DNA from: Halopseudomonas laoshanensis
GTDB taxonomy: Bacteria > Pseudomonadota > Gammaproteobacteria > Pseudomonadales > Pseudomonadaceae
Assembly (NCBI RefSeq): GCF_008365385.1
Contig: NZ_QOVF01000003.1
Span: forward strand, 434,001-498,000
Reading direction: 5' to 3'
Length of the DNA: 64,000 nt
Below the pieces are notes generated by a model, which saw only the letters and a program-made list of their open reading frames with translations, was not told the origin of the DNA and made no database searches. The translations under genes were made by a program, and so were the position numbers. Positions 26,177 to 35,725 of this stretch are shown here, one piece after another. The stretch's first letter is position 1. Every line of letters begins with the position of its first letter.

Positions 26177-26821
26177 ATGAATATTGCAGCGTTACGCGAG
26201 CGAATCCGTGTGGCTGAACAGCAGGAGCTGCAGCAGGGTAGCCTGCGCAGTTGGCTCGGCGGGCAGATGGAGCAGCTGCATCCGGCTATCGAACCCGGCA
26301 GTGATCCGCTGGATACCCTGCACCGCTTTGCCGAAGGTTATATCGCCGAGGTGCCGGACACGCTGGAGGCCGCGCAGGCGGTAGCCGAGTCAGCCAATAT
26401 GCGCACGCAGCTGCTGCCGGTGCTCAAGGTCGCCGAGGCCTTCTTTCTGCAGCCGCCTGATCTGCCGGCCGATCATCAAGGCATGCTGGCGTTGCTGGAT
26501 GAAGCCTATCTGGTGCATCGCCTGGTCGAGGAAATCAACGATCGCTACATCGCCCACGGCGGCGAGCCGTTATTGCCGCTGGATACCACGCGGGCAAATG
26601 TCATTGTTCATCAGTTACTCGGCGATGCCTTTGCCAATCAGCTGGATATGGCAGTGGATACCGCAGTCGAGGGGCTGGCGCCGGAAAGCCTGTTCAGCAG
26701 CAAGGATTTTGCCGATTTTCGCCAGATCATCGCGCAACGTGGACGTATTGCCCTCTGGCAGAACTGGCCGTGTCTATCCCGGCAACTGGGCGTGGAAATT
26801 CGCCTTCGCGAGGCCAGCTAG
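26177..26821 (+). CDS. Hypothetical protein, alpha-helical
   Basis: 214-residue soluble protein that I do not recognise. No signal peptide or membrane helix. The sequence is mostly amphipathic helix, rich in Leu, Ala and Glu, with a Gln-rich start (AEQQELQQG) and motifs HRFAEGYIAEVPDTLEAA and EEINDRYIAHGGEP. It follows GGGAG with good spacing and keeps ordinary codon use, so it is likely a real conserved gene. It is monocistronic, divergent from the cox operon and convergent with yheV. Confidence 0.7.
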   Translation: MNIAALRERIRVAEQQELQQGSLRSWLGGQMEQLHPAIEPGSDPLDTLHRFAEGYIAEVPDTLEAAQAVAESANMRTQLLPVLKVAEAFFLQPPDLPADHQGMLALLDEAYLVHRLVEEINDRYIAHGGEPLLPLDTTRANVIVHQLLGDAFANQLDMAVDTAVEGLAPESLFSSKDFADFRQIIAQRGRIALWQNWPCLSRQLGVEIRLREAS

Positions 26822-26851
26822 CTAGTCAGTCGCCAGCCAGCCTGCGGAGGT

Positions 26852-27115
26852 TCAGGGCTTTTTCAGCCGCGGGTTGGGGAAGAACTGCACCGTCTGGCTC
26901 TTGGGCGCTGCAGGCTCCTTGGCCTTGGTCACCCGGGTGGGCACTTCACGCGGTACCGAGTTACCGCGTTCATCCAGCGTATCGGCATAACCGCAGCTGA
27001 CGCATTCGCGATTGGGCACCCCGTCAACTTCATACATGCGGATGGTATCCATCGCGCTGCACGCCGGGCAGACCGCGCCGGCGATAAAGCGCTTGATGGT
27101 CGGAGTGCCGCTCAT
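26852..27115 (-). CDS. yheV: YheV family putative metal-binding protein
   Basis: 87-residue protein with a zinc-ribbon-like core: CPAC near residue 17 and CVSCGY near 38, on either side of MDTIRMYEVDGVPNRE. The rest is a basic tail with KEPAAPKSQTVQFF. YheV proteins commonly lie next to oligopeptidase A, as here: its ATG overlaps the prlC stop (ATGA). The function is not established. Confidence 0.85.
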   Translation of the reverse strand: MSGTPTIKRFIAGAVCPACSAMDTIRMYEVDGVPNRECVSCGYADTLDERGNSVPREVPTRVTKAKEPAAPKSQTVQFFPNPRLKKP

Positions 27116-29160
27116 GCAGCCTCCCCGGTCAATCCGCTGTGGCGCAACAGGGCGTCGATGCTCGGCTCACGCCCGCGGAAGGCAACGAACAGCTCCATCG
27201 GCTCACGGCTACCGCCACGGGCCAGGATGTTGTCGCGGAAGGCCTTGCCCGTTTCGGTATTCAGCACACCCTCTTCTTCAAAGCGTGAGAAGGCATCAGC
27301 CGAGAGTACTTCAGCCCACTTGTAGCTGTAATAACCGGCCGCGTAACCACCAGCAAAGATATGCCCGAACCCGTTCTGGAAACGGTTGAATGCCGGTGGC
27401 GGGAATACCGATACTTCGGCGCGTACCTGATCGAGTACCTGTTGCACCGTCTGGTCTGGCTTCTCGCGCAGGTGCAGGAGGAAATCGAACAATGACAGTT
27501 CTACCTGGCGCAGCATGCCCAGGCCGGACTGGAAGTTGCGCGCGGCGAGCATCTTGTCCAGCAGATCCTGGGGTAGCGGATGCCCGGTTTCATAGTGGCC
27601 GGAAATCAGCGCCAGGCCTTCGGGCTCCCAGCACCAGTTTTCCATAAACTGGCTGGGCAGCTCGACGGCATCCCAGGCCACGCCGTTAATGCCGGATGCA
27701 GCTGGATAGTCGACTCGGGTCAGCAGGTGGTGCAGGCCATGGCCAAACTCGTGGAACAGTGTGGTCACTTCGTCATGGGTCAGCAGCGCAGGTTTGCTTC
27801 CGACCGCCGGGGTGAAATTGCACACCAGGTAAGCGATCGGCCGCTGCAGTTCGCCGTCAGGCAGCAACCGGCGATCACGGCAGCCATCCATCCAGGCGCC
27901 GCCGTTCTTGTGGCTGCGTGCGTACAGATCGAGGAAGAAACGGCCAATCACCTCGCCCTGCTCGAGTACTTCGAACAGCCGTGCATCCTTGTGCCAGCGA
28001 TCAAACTCGCTGACTTCGCGCAGCTGGATGCCATACAGCCGCTCGACCACCGAGAACATGCCGGTCAATACAGTATCGACCGGGAAGTACGGCTTGAGCT
28101 CTTCCTGGGAAATTGCATAGCGATGCTGCTGCAATTGCTCGCCGTAATAACCGACGTCCCAGCTTTGCAAATCGTTGCAGCCGCGCTCGGCAGCAAATTC
28201 GCGCAGCGCGGCCAGGTCCTGGCCGGCGAAGTTCTTGCTGCGGGTGCCCAGATCACGCAGGAAACTGACGACCTGATCGGTGCTTTCGGCCATCTTGGTT
28301 GCCAGCGACAGCTCGGCAAAGTTGGCAAAGCCCAGCAGCTCCGCGAGCTCCTGGCGCAGGGCAAGAATTTCGCTGATCAGCGGGCCGTTGTCATATTCGC
28401 CGGCTTGCGGGCCGACCTCTGACGCACGCGTGCAGTACGCGGTGTAAACCTCTTCGCGCAGGGAGCGATCATGGGCGTAGGTCATCACGGCGTAATAGCT
28501 GGGGAATTCCAGCGTCAGCAGCCAGCCATCCAGCTCTTTGGCTTCGGCCGCCTGTTTCGCCTGCGCCAGCGCGGATTCCGGCAGGCCGTCTAGCTGGGCT
28601 GCGTCGGTAATCTGTTTGGTCCAGGCCTGGGTGGCATCCATCAACTGGTTGGAGAAAGTGCTTTGCAACTCCGACAGGCGCATTTGCATCTCGCCGTAGC
28701 GCTTTTGCTGCTCGGCTGGCAGCGCGATACCGGATAGACGGAAATCACGCAGCGCATGCTCGATGATCGTCTGCTGCGCCTGATCCAGCTGACTGAAGGC
28801 TTCGCCTTCGGCGAGTTGCTGATAGGCGGCAAACAGCTTCTGGTTCTGGCCCATCTCGGTGCTGAATTCACTCAGCAGCGGCAGGCAGCTGTTGTAGGCA
28901 TCGCGCAGCTCGGGGCTGTTCATTACCGAGTTGAGGTGGCGCACTGGCGACCAGGCCTGGCCGAGCTTTTCGCCCATATCGTCCAGCGGCACGATCAGGT
29001 TGGACCAGGTCCATTGCGCCGGTGGGTTATCCAGCAGTCGAGCCAGCGTCGCGCGACTGTCTGCCAGAACCTGCTCGATGGCAGGCTTGACGTGCTCGGC
29101 ACGGATGCTGCTGAAGGGAGGCAGGTCGTAGGGTTGCAGAAGCGGGTTGGACGAGGTCAT
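27112..29160 (-). CDS. prlC: Oligopeptidase A (M3 metallopeptidase)
   Basis: 682-residue cytosolic zinc endopeptidase that degrades peptides, including cleaved signal peptides. The catalytic HEFGH motif is at residues 470-474 (TLFHEFGHGLHHLL), with the third ligand region in NWCWEPEGLALIS. The start at 29160 is chosen because MTSSNPLLQPYDLPPFS matches the E. coli N-terminus and AGGAAAC precedes it; an upstream in-frame start at 29232 has no support. It is co-transcribed with yheV. Confidence 0.96.
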   Translation of the reverse strand: MTSSNPLLQPYDLPPFSSIRAEHVKPAIEQVLADSRATLARLLDNPPAQWTWSNLIVPLDDMGEKLGQAWSPVRHLNSVMNSPELRDAYNSCLPLLSEFSTEMGQNQKLFAAYQQLAEGEAFSQLDQAQQTIIEHALRDFRLSGIALPAEQQKRYGEMQMRLSELQSTFSNQLMDATQAWTKQITDAAQLDGLPESALAQAKQAAEAKELDGWLLTLEFPSYYAVMTYAHDRSLREEVYTAYCTRASEVGPQAGEYDNGPLISEILALRQELAELLGFANFAELSLATKMAESTDQVVSFLRDLGTRSKNFAGQDLAALREFAAERGCNDLQSWDVGYYGEQLQQHRYAISQEELKPYFPVDTVLTGMFSVVERLYGIQLREVSEFDRWHKDARLFEVLEQGEVIGRFFLDLYARSHKNGGAWMDGCRDRRLLPDGELQRPIAYLVCNFTPAVGSKPALLTHDEVTTLFHEFGHGLHHLLTRVDYPAASGINGVAWDAVELPSQFMENWCWEPEGLALISGHYETGHPLPQDLLDKMLAARNFQSGLGMLRQVELSLFDFLLHLREKPDQTVQQVLDQVRAEVSVFPPPAFNRFQNGFGHIFAGGYAAGYYSYKWAEVLSADAFSRFEEEGVLNTETGKAFRDNILARGGSREPMELFVAFRGREPSIDALLRHSGLTGEAA

Positions 29161-29279
29161 GAAGTTTCCTGAAATGGGTGACTGAGTCATAGTATGTATC
29201 TTATTGAATATGGGAGCGCTTGGCACGGCCACTGGATTTTATTAATAGTGACAAGAGCTTTCGTTAATGGAGACAGAGC

Positions 29280-29822
29280 ATGAATGTACGCACGCTGAGC
29301 GGCAAGTCGCCGCAATTGGGGCAGGCGGTCTTTGTTGACCCGTCTGCGGTAGTGATTGGCGATGTGGCGCTGGGCGATGACTGCTCGGTGTGGCCGTTGA
29401 CGGTCATCCGCGGCGATATGCACCGCATTCGTATCGGCGCGCGCACCAGCGTGCAAGATGGCAGCGTGCTGCACATTACTCACGCCGGGCCGTTTAATCC
29501 GGACGGCTATCCATTACTTGTCGGTGATGATGTGACCATCGGACACAAGGTTTTGTTGCATGGCTGTACGATTGGTAGCCGGGTACTGGTGGGTATGGGC
29601 AGTATTGTCATGGACGGGGCGGTGGTTGAAGACGAGGTGATCATCGGTGCCGGCAGTCTGGTGCCGGCGCAACGCACGCTGGAGTCGGGCTATCTGTATA
29701 TGGGCAGCCCGGCGCGGCAGGTCAGACCGCTGACCGATAAAGAGCGCAGTTTTTTCACCTACACCGCGGCCAATTATGTACGGCTCAAGGACGAACACCT
29801 GGCCGAGCTGGCGCAAGGCTGA
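29280..29822 (+). CDS. Gamma-carbonic anhydrase family protein
   Basis: 180-residue left-handed beta-helix protein built of hexapeptide repeats (VIGDVALGDDCSVWPLTVIRGD and on). Three metal-ligand His are visible in the HITHAG and GHKVLLHG segments. YrdA-like members are often inactive or weak as carbonic anhydrases, so the activity is open. It is divergent from prlC, the same neighbourhood as in P. aeruginosa. It has a GGAGAC site before the ATG. Confidence 0.9.
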   Translation: MNVRTLSGKSPQLGQAVFVDPSAVVIGDVALGDDCSVWPLTVIRGDMHRIRIGARTSVQDGSVLHITHAGPFNPDGYPLLVGDDVTIGHKVLLHGCTIGSRVLVGMGSIVMDGAVVEDEVIIGAGSLVPAQRTLESGYLYMGSPARQVRPLTDKERSFFTYTAANYVRLKDEHLAELAQG

Positions 29823-29879
29823 CGCGGCTGCCGGAATGCAGGATGTGGGTCTATACTCGATGAAAAAGAGATCAGAACC

Positions 29880-30950
29880 ATGTTTCCATGGCAGTCCCGC
29901 TCGCTCAGCGTGGCCTTCAAGGCTGGCGCTACCGGCCTGGTAGAGAATGATCAGCGGGCGCTGATGCGGGTGGTGTTTCTCACCTCGAGTATCACTTTGG
30001 GCGCATTCGGGGTGCTGCAGCTGAGTTACGGGCGTTATCTCCTGGGTTTGTTCGAGCTGGTCTCTTGCGCGGTGCTGCTCTGGTGCAGCTGGCGGGTTGC
30101 CAGCGCAGTGCGACCGGTCATATGGATCTACTTCTACCTGCTTCCGCTTTACTGCTTTCTGACTTACATCATTTTCATGCCCGACGCGTCGCATACAGCG
30201 TTCGTCTGGGTATATCTGATTCCCATCCTGTCCTACCTGTTGTTGGGCCGCCTCGCGGGCCTGCTGTTGGCCTTGCCATTTATCAGCGCAGCAGCGCTGG
30301 CCTATCTTTACCGCTTCGGCGTTCCGGCAGACGCCGCCGGCTTGATCGATCTGGGCAACTCCTTGCTCTGTGGTCTGCTGATTCTATTGTTTGTACACCT
30401 GTACGAGTCCCGACGGGCGTTGGCTCAGCGGGCGCTTGAGCATCTGGCCGAAGTGGATGCACTGACCGGGGTGGCCAACCGCGGCAGCTTTCAGCGGGCG
30501 TTGGAGCGAAGCGTGGATGAGGCTGCGCGCAGTGGCTCCGGATTGGTCTTGGTGATGATGGACGTGGATTTTTTCAAGGAGGTCAATGATCGTTGGGGCC
30601 ACGACGTTGGAGATGCGGCTTTGCAGCACATCTGCGCCTGTATTGCGCAACGCCTGCGGCGCACCGACACTCTGGGCCGGCTGGGCGGCGAGGAGTTTGG
30701 CATCCTGCTGCGCAATACCGACGCGCGGGCAGGTCAGGAACTGGTGGAAAGCCTGCGCCGGCAGATAGTAATTACGCCATTGGAGCACCAGGGCCAGCAG
30801 ATCCTGCTCTCGGCAACCTTCGGCTTGGCGCAGATGGGTGTGGATGGCGTAACTGCGTTCGAGCTTTACCGTTGCGCCGATCAACGTCTGTATCGCGGCA
30901 AGGCATCGGGGCGCAACCAGCTGATCGACCGCGACCCCGGTTTCGGATAG
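29880..30950 (+). CDS. Membrane diguanylate cyclase (GGDEF)
   Basis: 356-residue protein. Residues about 30-175 form five or six membrane helices with short loops, a sensory module of unknown ligand. The C-terminal GGDEF domain (about 185-350) has the catalytic GGEEF at 269-273, DVDFFKEVND for metal binding, and a complete inhibitory I-site RxxD at R260-D263. It should make cyclic di-GMP and be feedback-inhibited. It follows the carbonic anhydrase gene by 57 bases. A weak GGGC/GCCC hairpin with a T-run lies about 80 bases downstream and may end its transcript. Confidence 0.9.
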   Translation: MFPWQSRSLSVAFKAGATGLVENDQRALMRVVFLTSSITLGAFGVLQLSYGRYLLGLFELVSCAVLLWCSWRVASAVRPVIWIYFYLLPLYCFLTYIIFMPDASHTAFVWVYLIPILSYLLLGRLAGLLLALPFISAAALAYLYRFGVPADAAGLIDLGNSLLCGLLILLFVHLYESRRALAQRALEHLAEVDALTGVANRGSFQRALERSVDEAARSGSGLVLVMMDVDFFKEVNDRWGHDVGDAALQHICACIAQRLRRTDTLGRLGGEEFGILLRNTDARAGQELVESLRRQIVITPLEHQGQQILLSATFGLAQMGVDGVTAFELYRCADQRLYRGKASGRNQLIDRDPGFG

Positions 30951-31080
30951 CCAACTAGCAAGCAATCAGCCCGATGAATAATGCCGCGATGTTCCGTGAT
31001 TTGGCGGCTGCCTGGTTTATGCTCTGTGGGTCAGGGCGTTCTTGCCCCTTTTTTCTGTTTTCAACCAGTCGAGGCTTTTC

Positions 31081-32103
31081 ATGTCTGCCTACAGCAATCG
31101 CAAAGTAGTACTTAACCAACGCCCACAGGGCGAAATCAAGGATGGCGACCTGGTCATCAAGCAGGAGCCGGTTCGTGATCTGAAAGACGGCGAAGTACTG
31201 ATCAAGACCTTGTGGCTGTCCCTGGACCCTTACATGCGTCCGCGCATGAACGACAGCAAGGGTTATATGGATCCGATCGAAATCGGTGCGCCTATCGTCG
31301 GTGAAAGCGTCGGCCGCGTGGTTGAATCCAAGTCGCCCAACTATGCGGTTGGCGATGTGGTCACCAGCTATTCCGGCTGGCAGGAATACAGCATCATCCC
31401 CGGCGATGCGCCCATGGTTTACAAGGTCCAGGATCACGGCATTCCGTTGCAGGCGTATCTCGGCGTCGCCGGCATGCCTGGACGTACCGGCTATTGCGGC
31501 CTGGTATATGTCGGCAAGCCCAAGGCTGGCGAAACGGTTGTGGTTTCAGCCGCTTCCGGTCCGGTTGGCACTGTAGTGGGTCAGACCGCCAAGCAATTGG
31601 GTTGCCGTGTGGTCGGTGTTGCTGGCGGGGAAGAGAAGTGCCGCTATGTAGTTGAAGAGCTGGGCTTTGACGAGTGCGTGGACTACAAAGCCGGCAATCT
31701 CGAGCAAGACCTGAAGGATGCCTGCCCCAACGGCATTGATGTGTACTTTGAAAACGTCGGTGGTGCTGTCACCCGCGCCGTCGCCAAGCTGCTGAACAGC
31801 GGCTCACGCGTGCCGATCTGTGGTTATGTGTCGGCTTACAACGCCGAAGATGCGAGCAAGGTTGAAACACCTTTTCACGTCTTTGGCGCCATGGAAGACA
31901 AGCCCGAACACCGCTTCTTCCTGGTCACCGAGTGGCAGGACAAGCACCAGGAAATCACCGCGCATCTGGCCGAGCAGATTGCCTCAGGCAAGATCAAATA
32001 TCGTGAAACCATCGCCGAAGGCCTGGATAATGCCGTAGACGCATTCAAGGGTATGCTCAAGGGCAAGAACTTCGGTAAGCAGTTGGTTCGCGTCGCCGAG
32101 TAA
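31081..32103 (+). CDS. NADP-dependent oxidoreductase (zinc-free MDR, YncB/CurA/PTGR-like)
   Basis: 340-residue medium-chain reductase without catalytic or structural zinc ligands. Seen: an N-terminal GroES-like domain with DPYMRPRMND, the cofactor fold with VVSAASGPVGTVVGQ followed by GCRVVGVAGGEEKC (NADPH-type), and YFENVGGAVTRAV. This fits alkenal/one reductases of the leukotriene B4 12-hydroxydehydrogenase group. The ATG at 31081 is chosen over an earlier in-frame codon because MSAYSNRKVVL is the family start. It ends at a strong GC hairpin. Confidence 0.9.
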   Translation: MSAYSNRKVVLNQRPQGEIKDGDLVIKQEPVRDLKDGEVLIKTLWLSLDPYMRPRMNDSKGYMDPIEIGAPIVGESVGRVVESKSPNYAVGDVVTSYSGWQEYSIIPGDAPMVYKVQDHGIPLQAYLGVAGMPGRTGYCGLVYVGKPKAGETVVVSAASGPVGTVVGQTAKQLGCRVVGVAGGEEKCRYVVEELGFDECVDYKAGNLEQDLKDACPNGIDVYFENVGGAVTRAVAKLLNSGSRVPICGYVSAYNAEDASKVETPFHVFGAMEDKPEHRFFLVTEWQDKHQEITAHLAEQIASGKIKYRETIAEGLDNAVDAFKGMLKGKNFGKQLVRVAE

Positions 32104-32112
32104 GACCCTGAT

Positions 32113-32148
32113 CCCCCGCCGCCCCTGCACAGGGCGGCGGGGGGTTCT
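32113..32148 (+). terminator. Terminator of the oxidoreductase gene
   Basis: Twelve-base-pair GC stem (CCCCCGCCGCCC at 32113-32124, GGGCGGCGGGGG at 32132-32143) followed by GTTCT, 10 bases past the stop. The T-run is short, but the stem is very stable. Confidence 0.6.
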
Positions 32149-32336
32149 ATCTCCGCAACACCCTGTTCCAGCAACGCCCCCTACCCTTGGTATAGAAACT
32201 GCATCGGTTGCACTGTATTGAGCCGATCAGCCCGCTTGTCTGTCTCGATGCCTCTTTTTGCAGCACAAAGACCGGCTTTTTCGTTTGGCCGCGCCATCAT
32301 TGTGCCAGTTTGCTCATTTAGCCAGCAGGATGGGCC

Positions 32337-35300
32337 ATGCCAGTCTCCATGATAGATGTACTCTGGGTCGTGCTCTGCGCCGGCCTGGTGTTTAACATGC
32401 AGTTGGGCTTTCTCTGCCTCGAAGCGGGTCTCACGCGCAGCAAGAACACCATCAATGTGGCGGTGAAGAACATGGCTGACCTGAGTGTCGCCATCCTGCT
32501 GTACTGGTTGTTCGGTTTCGGCATCATGTTTGGTGCCAGTGAGCATGGATGGTTTGGTACTGGTTTTGTCATGCTCTCTTTCCTGGATACCTGGCAGTCG
32601 GCATTCTTCCTGTTCCAGGCCATGTTCTGCACCACCGCCGCGACCATCGTTTCCGGCGCTGCCGCCGAGCGCATGCGCTTCAGCGGCTACCTGCTGGTGA
32701 CCGTGCTGGCGGCCGGGGTGATCTATCCGTTCTTCGGCCACTGGGCCTGGGGCGGCAGTTTCAGCGAGGGTCAGGGCTGGCTGGCCAAACAGGGCTTCGT
32801 CGACTTTGCCGGCTCTACCGTGGTGCACAGTGTCGGTGGCTGGATCGCGCTGGCGGTTGTGCTGGTGCTCGGACCGCGCCAGGGGCGTTATGAGCTTGGC
32901 CGGCACGGCCGCAGTATGCCCGGCTCGAATCTGCCAATGGCCATGCTCGGCGCATTGTTGTTGATGTTTGGCTGGTTTGGTTTCAACGGTGGCAGTACTT
33001 TCAGCTTTGACCACAGTGTGCCTGGCATCATCGCCAATACCGTACTGGCCGGCGTCGCCGGGATCCTCGGCGGAATGATCCTGTCCTGGCTGCGCTGGCG
33101 ACATGTGGACCCGGTCTATCCGCTTAACGGGTTGATCGCTGGCATGGTCGCGGTTACCGCCAGCGCGCATGTGATTGATGCCGGCGCGGCACTGCTGATT
33201 GGCCTCACAGGCGCGGTGGTCATGTACCTGGCTGACCGATTGATGTATCGCCTGAAAATCGATGATGCGGTCGGCGCGGTACCGGTGCATTTAGCCTCCG
33301 GTATCTGGGGCACGCTGGCACTGGCGCTGTTTGCCGATCTGGACCTGCTGGGTACCGGGCTGAGCCGCTGGCAGCAGCTTATGGTTCAGGGTCAGGGCGT
33401 GCTGGTGGCCGGTCTTTGGGCCTTCGGTTTGACCTGGGCGGTGCTGCGTCTGCTTAACCGCATAGTGCCCATCCGCGTCAGCGCGGAAGATGAAGTGGTG
33501 GGCCTGAATGTCTCGGAGCATGGCGCGCGCACAGAACTGGTCGAGCTGCTTGGAGCTATGGCCACGCATCAGCGTGATGGCCATTTTGCCCGGGAAGTGC
33601 CGGTTGAGCCCTTTACCGAAGTCGGTCAGATCGCCGGTCAGTACAACAAGGTGATCCGTGCGCTGCAAGCCGCGGTGGGCACTACACAGTCAATCATCCG
33701 CGATATCCGTGACGGCATTGTCACCTGCTCGCCCGAGGGGGTATTGGCGAGCTGCAATCCAGGGGCAGAGCGGCTGTTTGGCCTGGCATCAGCGGATTTG
33801 CTCGGCCAGCCGCTGCAGCGGTTGGTGGCCGAGAATAATTGGAAGGGTCTGCCGCAACCGCTGGCTGGAGGTGAGCTGAAACAGGAAGTGCTGTTCAGCC
33901 GCCATGGGCACGAGCAGTTCGTTGCCGAGCTGACGGTCAGCCGCGGGCATGAGGATGAGCATTTGCTGACCTGCATGATCCGCGATATCACCGAGCGGCG
34001 CCGCGTCGAGCAACAACTGTTTCAGGAAAAGGTGCTGGCGCAGGTCACTCTGGCCTCGATTGGTGATGGGGTGATCACTACCGGACCGGATAGCCGCATC
34101 AACTACCTGAATCCGGTCGCTGAAAAGCTGACCGGCTGGGATGGCGAACAGGCACGCGGTCGGCCACTGGAGGATATCTACCGGCTGTTTGACGAGTTTA
34201 CCGGCGTACCTCTGGGGAATCCGGTGACCGCCTTGTTGCGCCGTTATCGCCAGGGGTTGCAGGGTCAGGAAGCCAATGTGCTGCTGCTGCGCCGACGCGA
34301 TGGTACCGATGTGGCAATTCAGGATGCCGTAGCGCCAATCCGAAATGCCGAAGGGCATATTATCGGCGCGGTGCTGACCTTCCGTGATGTCACCACCAAT
34401 CGTCGGCTGGCCCGCGAACTCTCCCATCAGGCTGCCCACGACACTTTGACCGGGCTGACCAATCGCGCCGAATTCGAGCGGCGCCTGCTCGCGGTACTGC
34501 TGATCCCGGCGGAGGAGCGTGGCGACCAGGTGCTTTGCTATATGGACCTGGATCAGTTCAAGATCGTCAATGATACCTGCGGGCATGCAGCGGGAGACGA
34601 ATTGCTGCGGCAACTGACCAAACTGTTCCAGAGCCGCATCCGCAGTAGCGACGTGCTCGCCAGGCTCGGCGGTGACGAGTTCGGCTTGCTGCTGGCGGGT
34701 TGCCCATTGGAAGAGGCGGTGCCGATTGTCGATGGCATGCGCGCGCTGGTTGAAGAGTTCCGCTTTAGCTGGGAGGGCAAGACCTTTGCGGTGGGCGTCA
34801 GCATCGGCCTGGTACAGGTCGAGCAGGGAGAAACCCTGGGTAGCCTGCTCAGCGCTGCTGACAGCGCCTGCTACGCCGCCAAGGATGCCGGACGCAACCG
34901 GATTCACATTTATCAGGCAGACGATCAGCAATTGCTTGAGCGGCGTGGTGAAATGCAGTGGGTCAACCGCTTGCGCCAGGCGCTGGATGGCGACTGGCTG
35001 CGCCTCTACGTGCAGCCCATCGTTTGCGTGAAGCAGCAGGACGCGGTACCCAGTTACGAAGTGCTGGTGCGCATGCTCGCCGAAGACGGGCGCATCATCC
35101 CGCCAGGCGCCTTTATGCCTGCGGCAGAGCGTTATGCACTGGCGACCGCGATTGATCGTTGGGTAGTAGGTAACTTTCTCGCCTGGGTGGGGGATTACTC
35201 GCGGCGGATAGCTGGTAACCCGGGCAATTATTCGATCAATCTGTCCGCGGCCTCGTTGGGCGAGGAAAGCTTTCTGGAGTTTGTGCTGGAAACCCTGGCG

Positions 35301-35723
35301 CGGCACAAGGTGCCGGCCGAGTGCATCTGTTTCGAGCTGACCGAAACCAGTGCGATTGCCAATCTGAGCCGCGCGGTGATTTTCATGCAACGGCTCAAGG
35401 CGATTGGCTGCCGTTTTGCACTGGATGACTTTGGCTCGGGCCTGTCGTCTTTTGCCTATCTGAAAACCCTACCGGTAGACATCCTGAAAATCGACGGCGT
35501 GTTCGTCAAAGATATTGAAACCGACCCGATCGCCCGCGCCATGGTCGCCTCGATCAATACCATCGGCCATGAGATGGGGTTGATCACGGTGGCCGAGTTT
35601 GTCGAGAGCGCGGGAATCCTCGAGTGCCTGACCGAGATCGGCGTGGACTATGCGCAGGGCTATCACTTAGGCCATCCGCGGCCGCTCAGCGAGCTGGACG
35701 GTGTGCGCATGATGCCCCGTTAG
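32337..35723 (+). CDS. Ammonium transporter (Amt) fused to PAS-GGDEF-EAL
   Basis: 1128-residue fusion. Residues 1 to about 385 form a full Amt/Rh channel of about eleven helices, with the pore twin-His at H164 (VVHSVGGW) and H318 (PVHLASGIW) and the conserved AMFCTTAATIVSGA. A linker leads to two PAS-like domains (about 435-690), the first with CNPGAERLFGLASADLLGQ and the second with YLNPVAEKLTGWDGEQARG. A GGDEF domain follows (GGDEF at 778-782, I-site R769-D772) and then an EAL domain whose signature reads EVL at E908, with DDFGSG, LKIDG and ELTETS intact. It probably senses or carries ammonium and tunes cyclic di-GMP. Confidence 0.93.
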   Translation: MPVSMIDVLWVVLCAGLVFNMQLGFLCLEAGLTRSKNTINVAVKNMADLSVAILLYWLFGFGIMFGASEHGWFGTGFVMLSFLDTWQSAFFLFQAMFCTTAATIVSGAAAERMRFSGYLLVTVLAAGVIYPFFGHWAWGGSFSEGQGWLAKQGFVDFAGSTVVHSVGGWIALAVVLVLGPRQGRYELGRHGRSMPGSNLPMAMLGALLLMFGWFGFNGGSTFSFDHSVPGIIANTVLAGVAGILGGMILSWLRWRHVDPVYPLNGLIAGMVAVTASAHVIDAGAALLIGLTGAVVMYLADRLMYRLKIDDAVGAVPVHLASGIWGTLALALFADLDLLGTGLSRWQQLMVQGQGVLVAGLWAFGLTWAVLRLLNRIVPIRVSAEDEVVGLNVSEHGARTELVELLGAMATHQRDGHFAREVPVEPFTEVGQIAGQYNKVIRALQAAVGTTQSIIRDIRDGIVTCSPEGVLASCNPGAERLFGLASADLLGQPLQRLVAENNWKGLPQPLAGGELKQEVLFSRHGHEQFVAELTVSRGHEDEHLLTCMIRDITERRRVEQQLFQEKVLAQVTLASIGDGVITTGPDSRINYLNPVAEKLTGWDGEQARGRPLEDIYRLFDEFTGVPLGNPVTALLRRYRQGLQGQEANVLLLRRRDGTDVAIQDAVAPIRNAEGHIIGAVLTFRDVTTNRRLARELSHQAAHDTLTGLTNRAEFERRLLAVLLIPAEERGDQVLCYMDLDQFKIVNDTCGHAAGDELLRQLTKLFQSRIRSSDVLARLGGDEFGLLLAGCPLEEAVPIVDGMRALVEEFRFSWEGKTFAVGVSIGLVQVEQGETLGSLLSAADSACYAAKDAGRNRIHIYQADDQQLLERRGEMQWVNRLRQALDGDWLRLYVQPIVCVKQQDAVPSYEVLVRMLAEDGRIIPPGAFMPAAERYALATAIDRWVVGNFLAWVGDYSRRIAGNPGNYSINLSAASLGEESFLEFVLETLARHKVPAECICFELTETSAIANLSRAVIFMQRLKAIGCRFALDDFGSGLSSFAYLKTLPVDILKIDGVFVKDIETDPIARAMVASINTIGHEMGLITVAEFVESAGILECLTEIGVDYAQGYHLGHPRPLSELDGVRMMPR

Positions 35724-35725
35724 CG

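Noticed and set aside
29221-29245. Possible sigma-54 promoter (TGGCAC) before the carbonic anhydrase gene
   Set aside because: The -12 TTGC element is not at the right distance.
32205-32336. Possible sigma-54 site before the Amt fusion, expected for nitrogen genes
   Set aside because: TTGCA is present but no GG/TGGC element at -24.
32181-33290. 369-codon minus-strand frame over the Amt part
   Set aside because: His/Gln-rich composition typical of reverse-strand frames; covers the start of a clear Amt gene.
33789-35390. 533-codon minus-strand frame antisense to the Amt-GGDEF-EAL gene
   Set aside because: It lies wholly inside a gene with clear motifs on the other strand and has no ribosome-binding site or known domain; a product of high GC.
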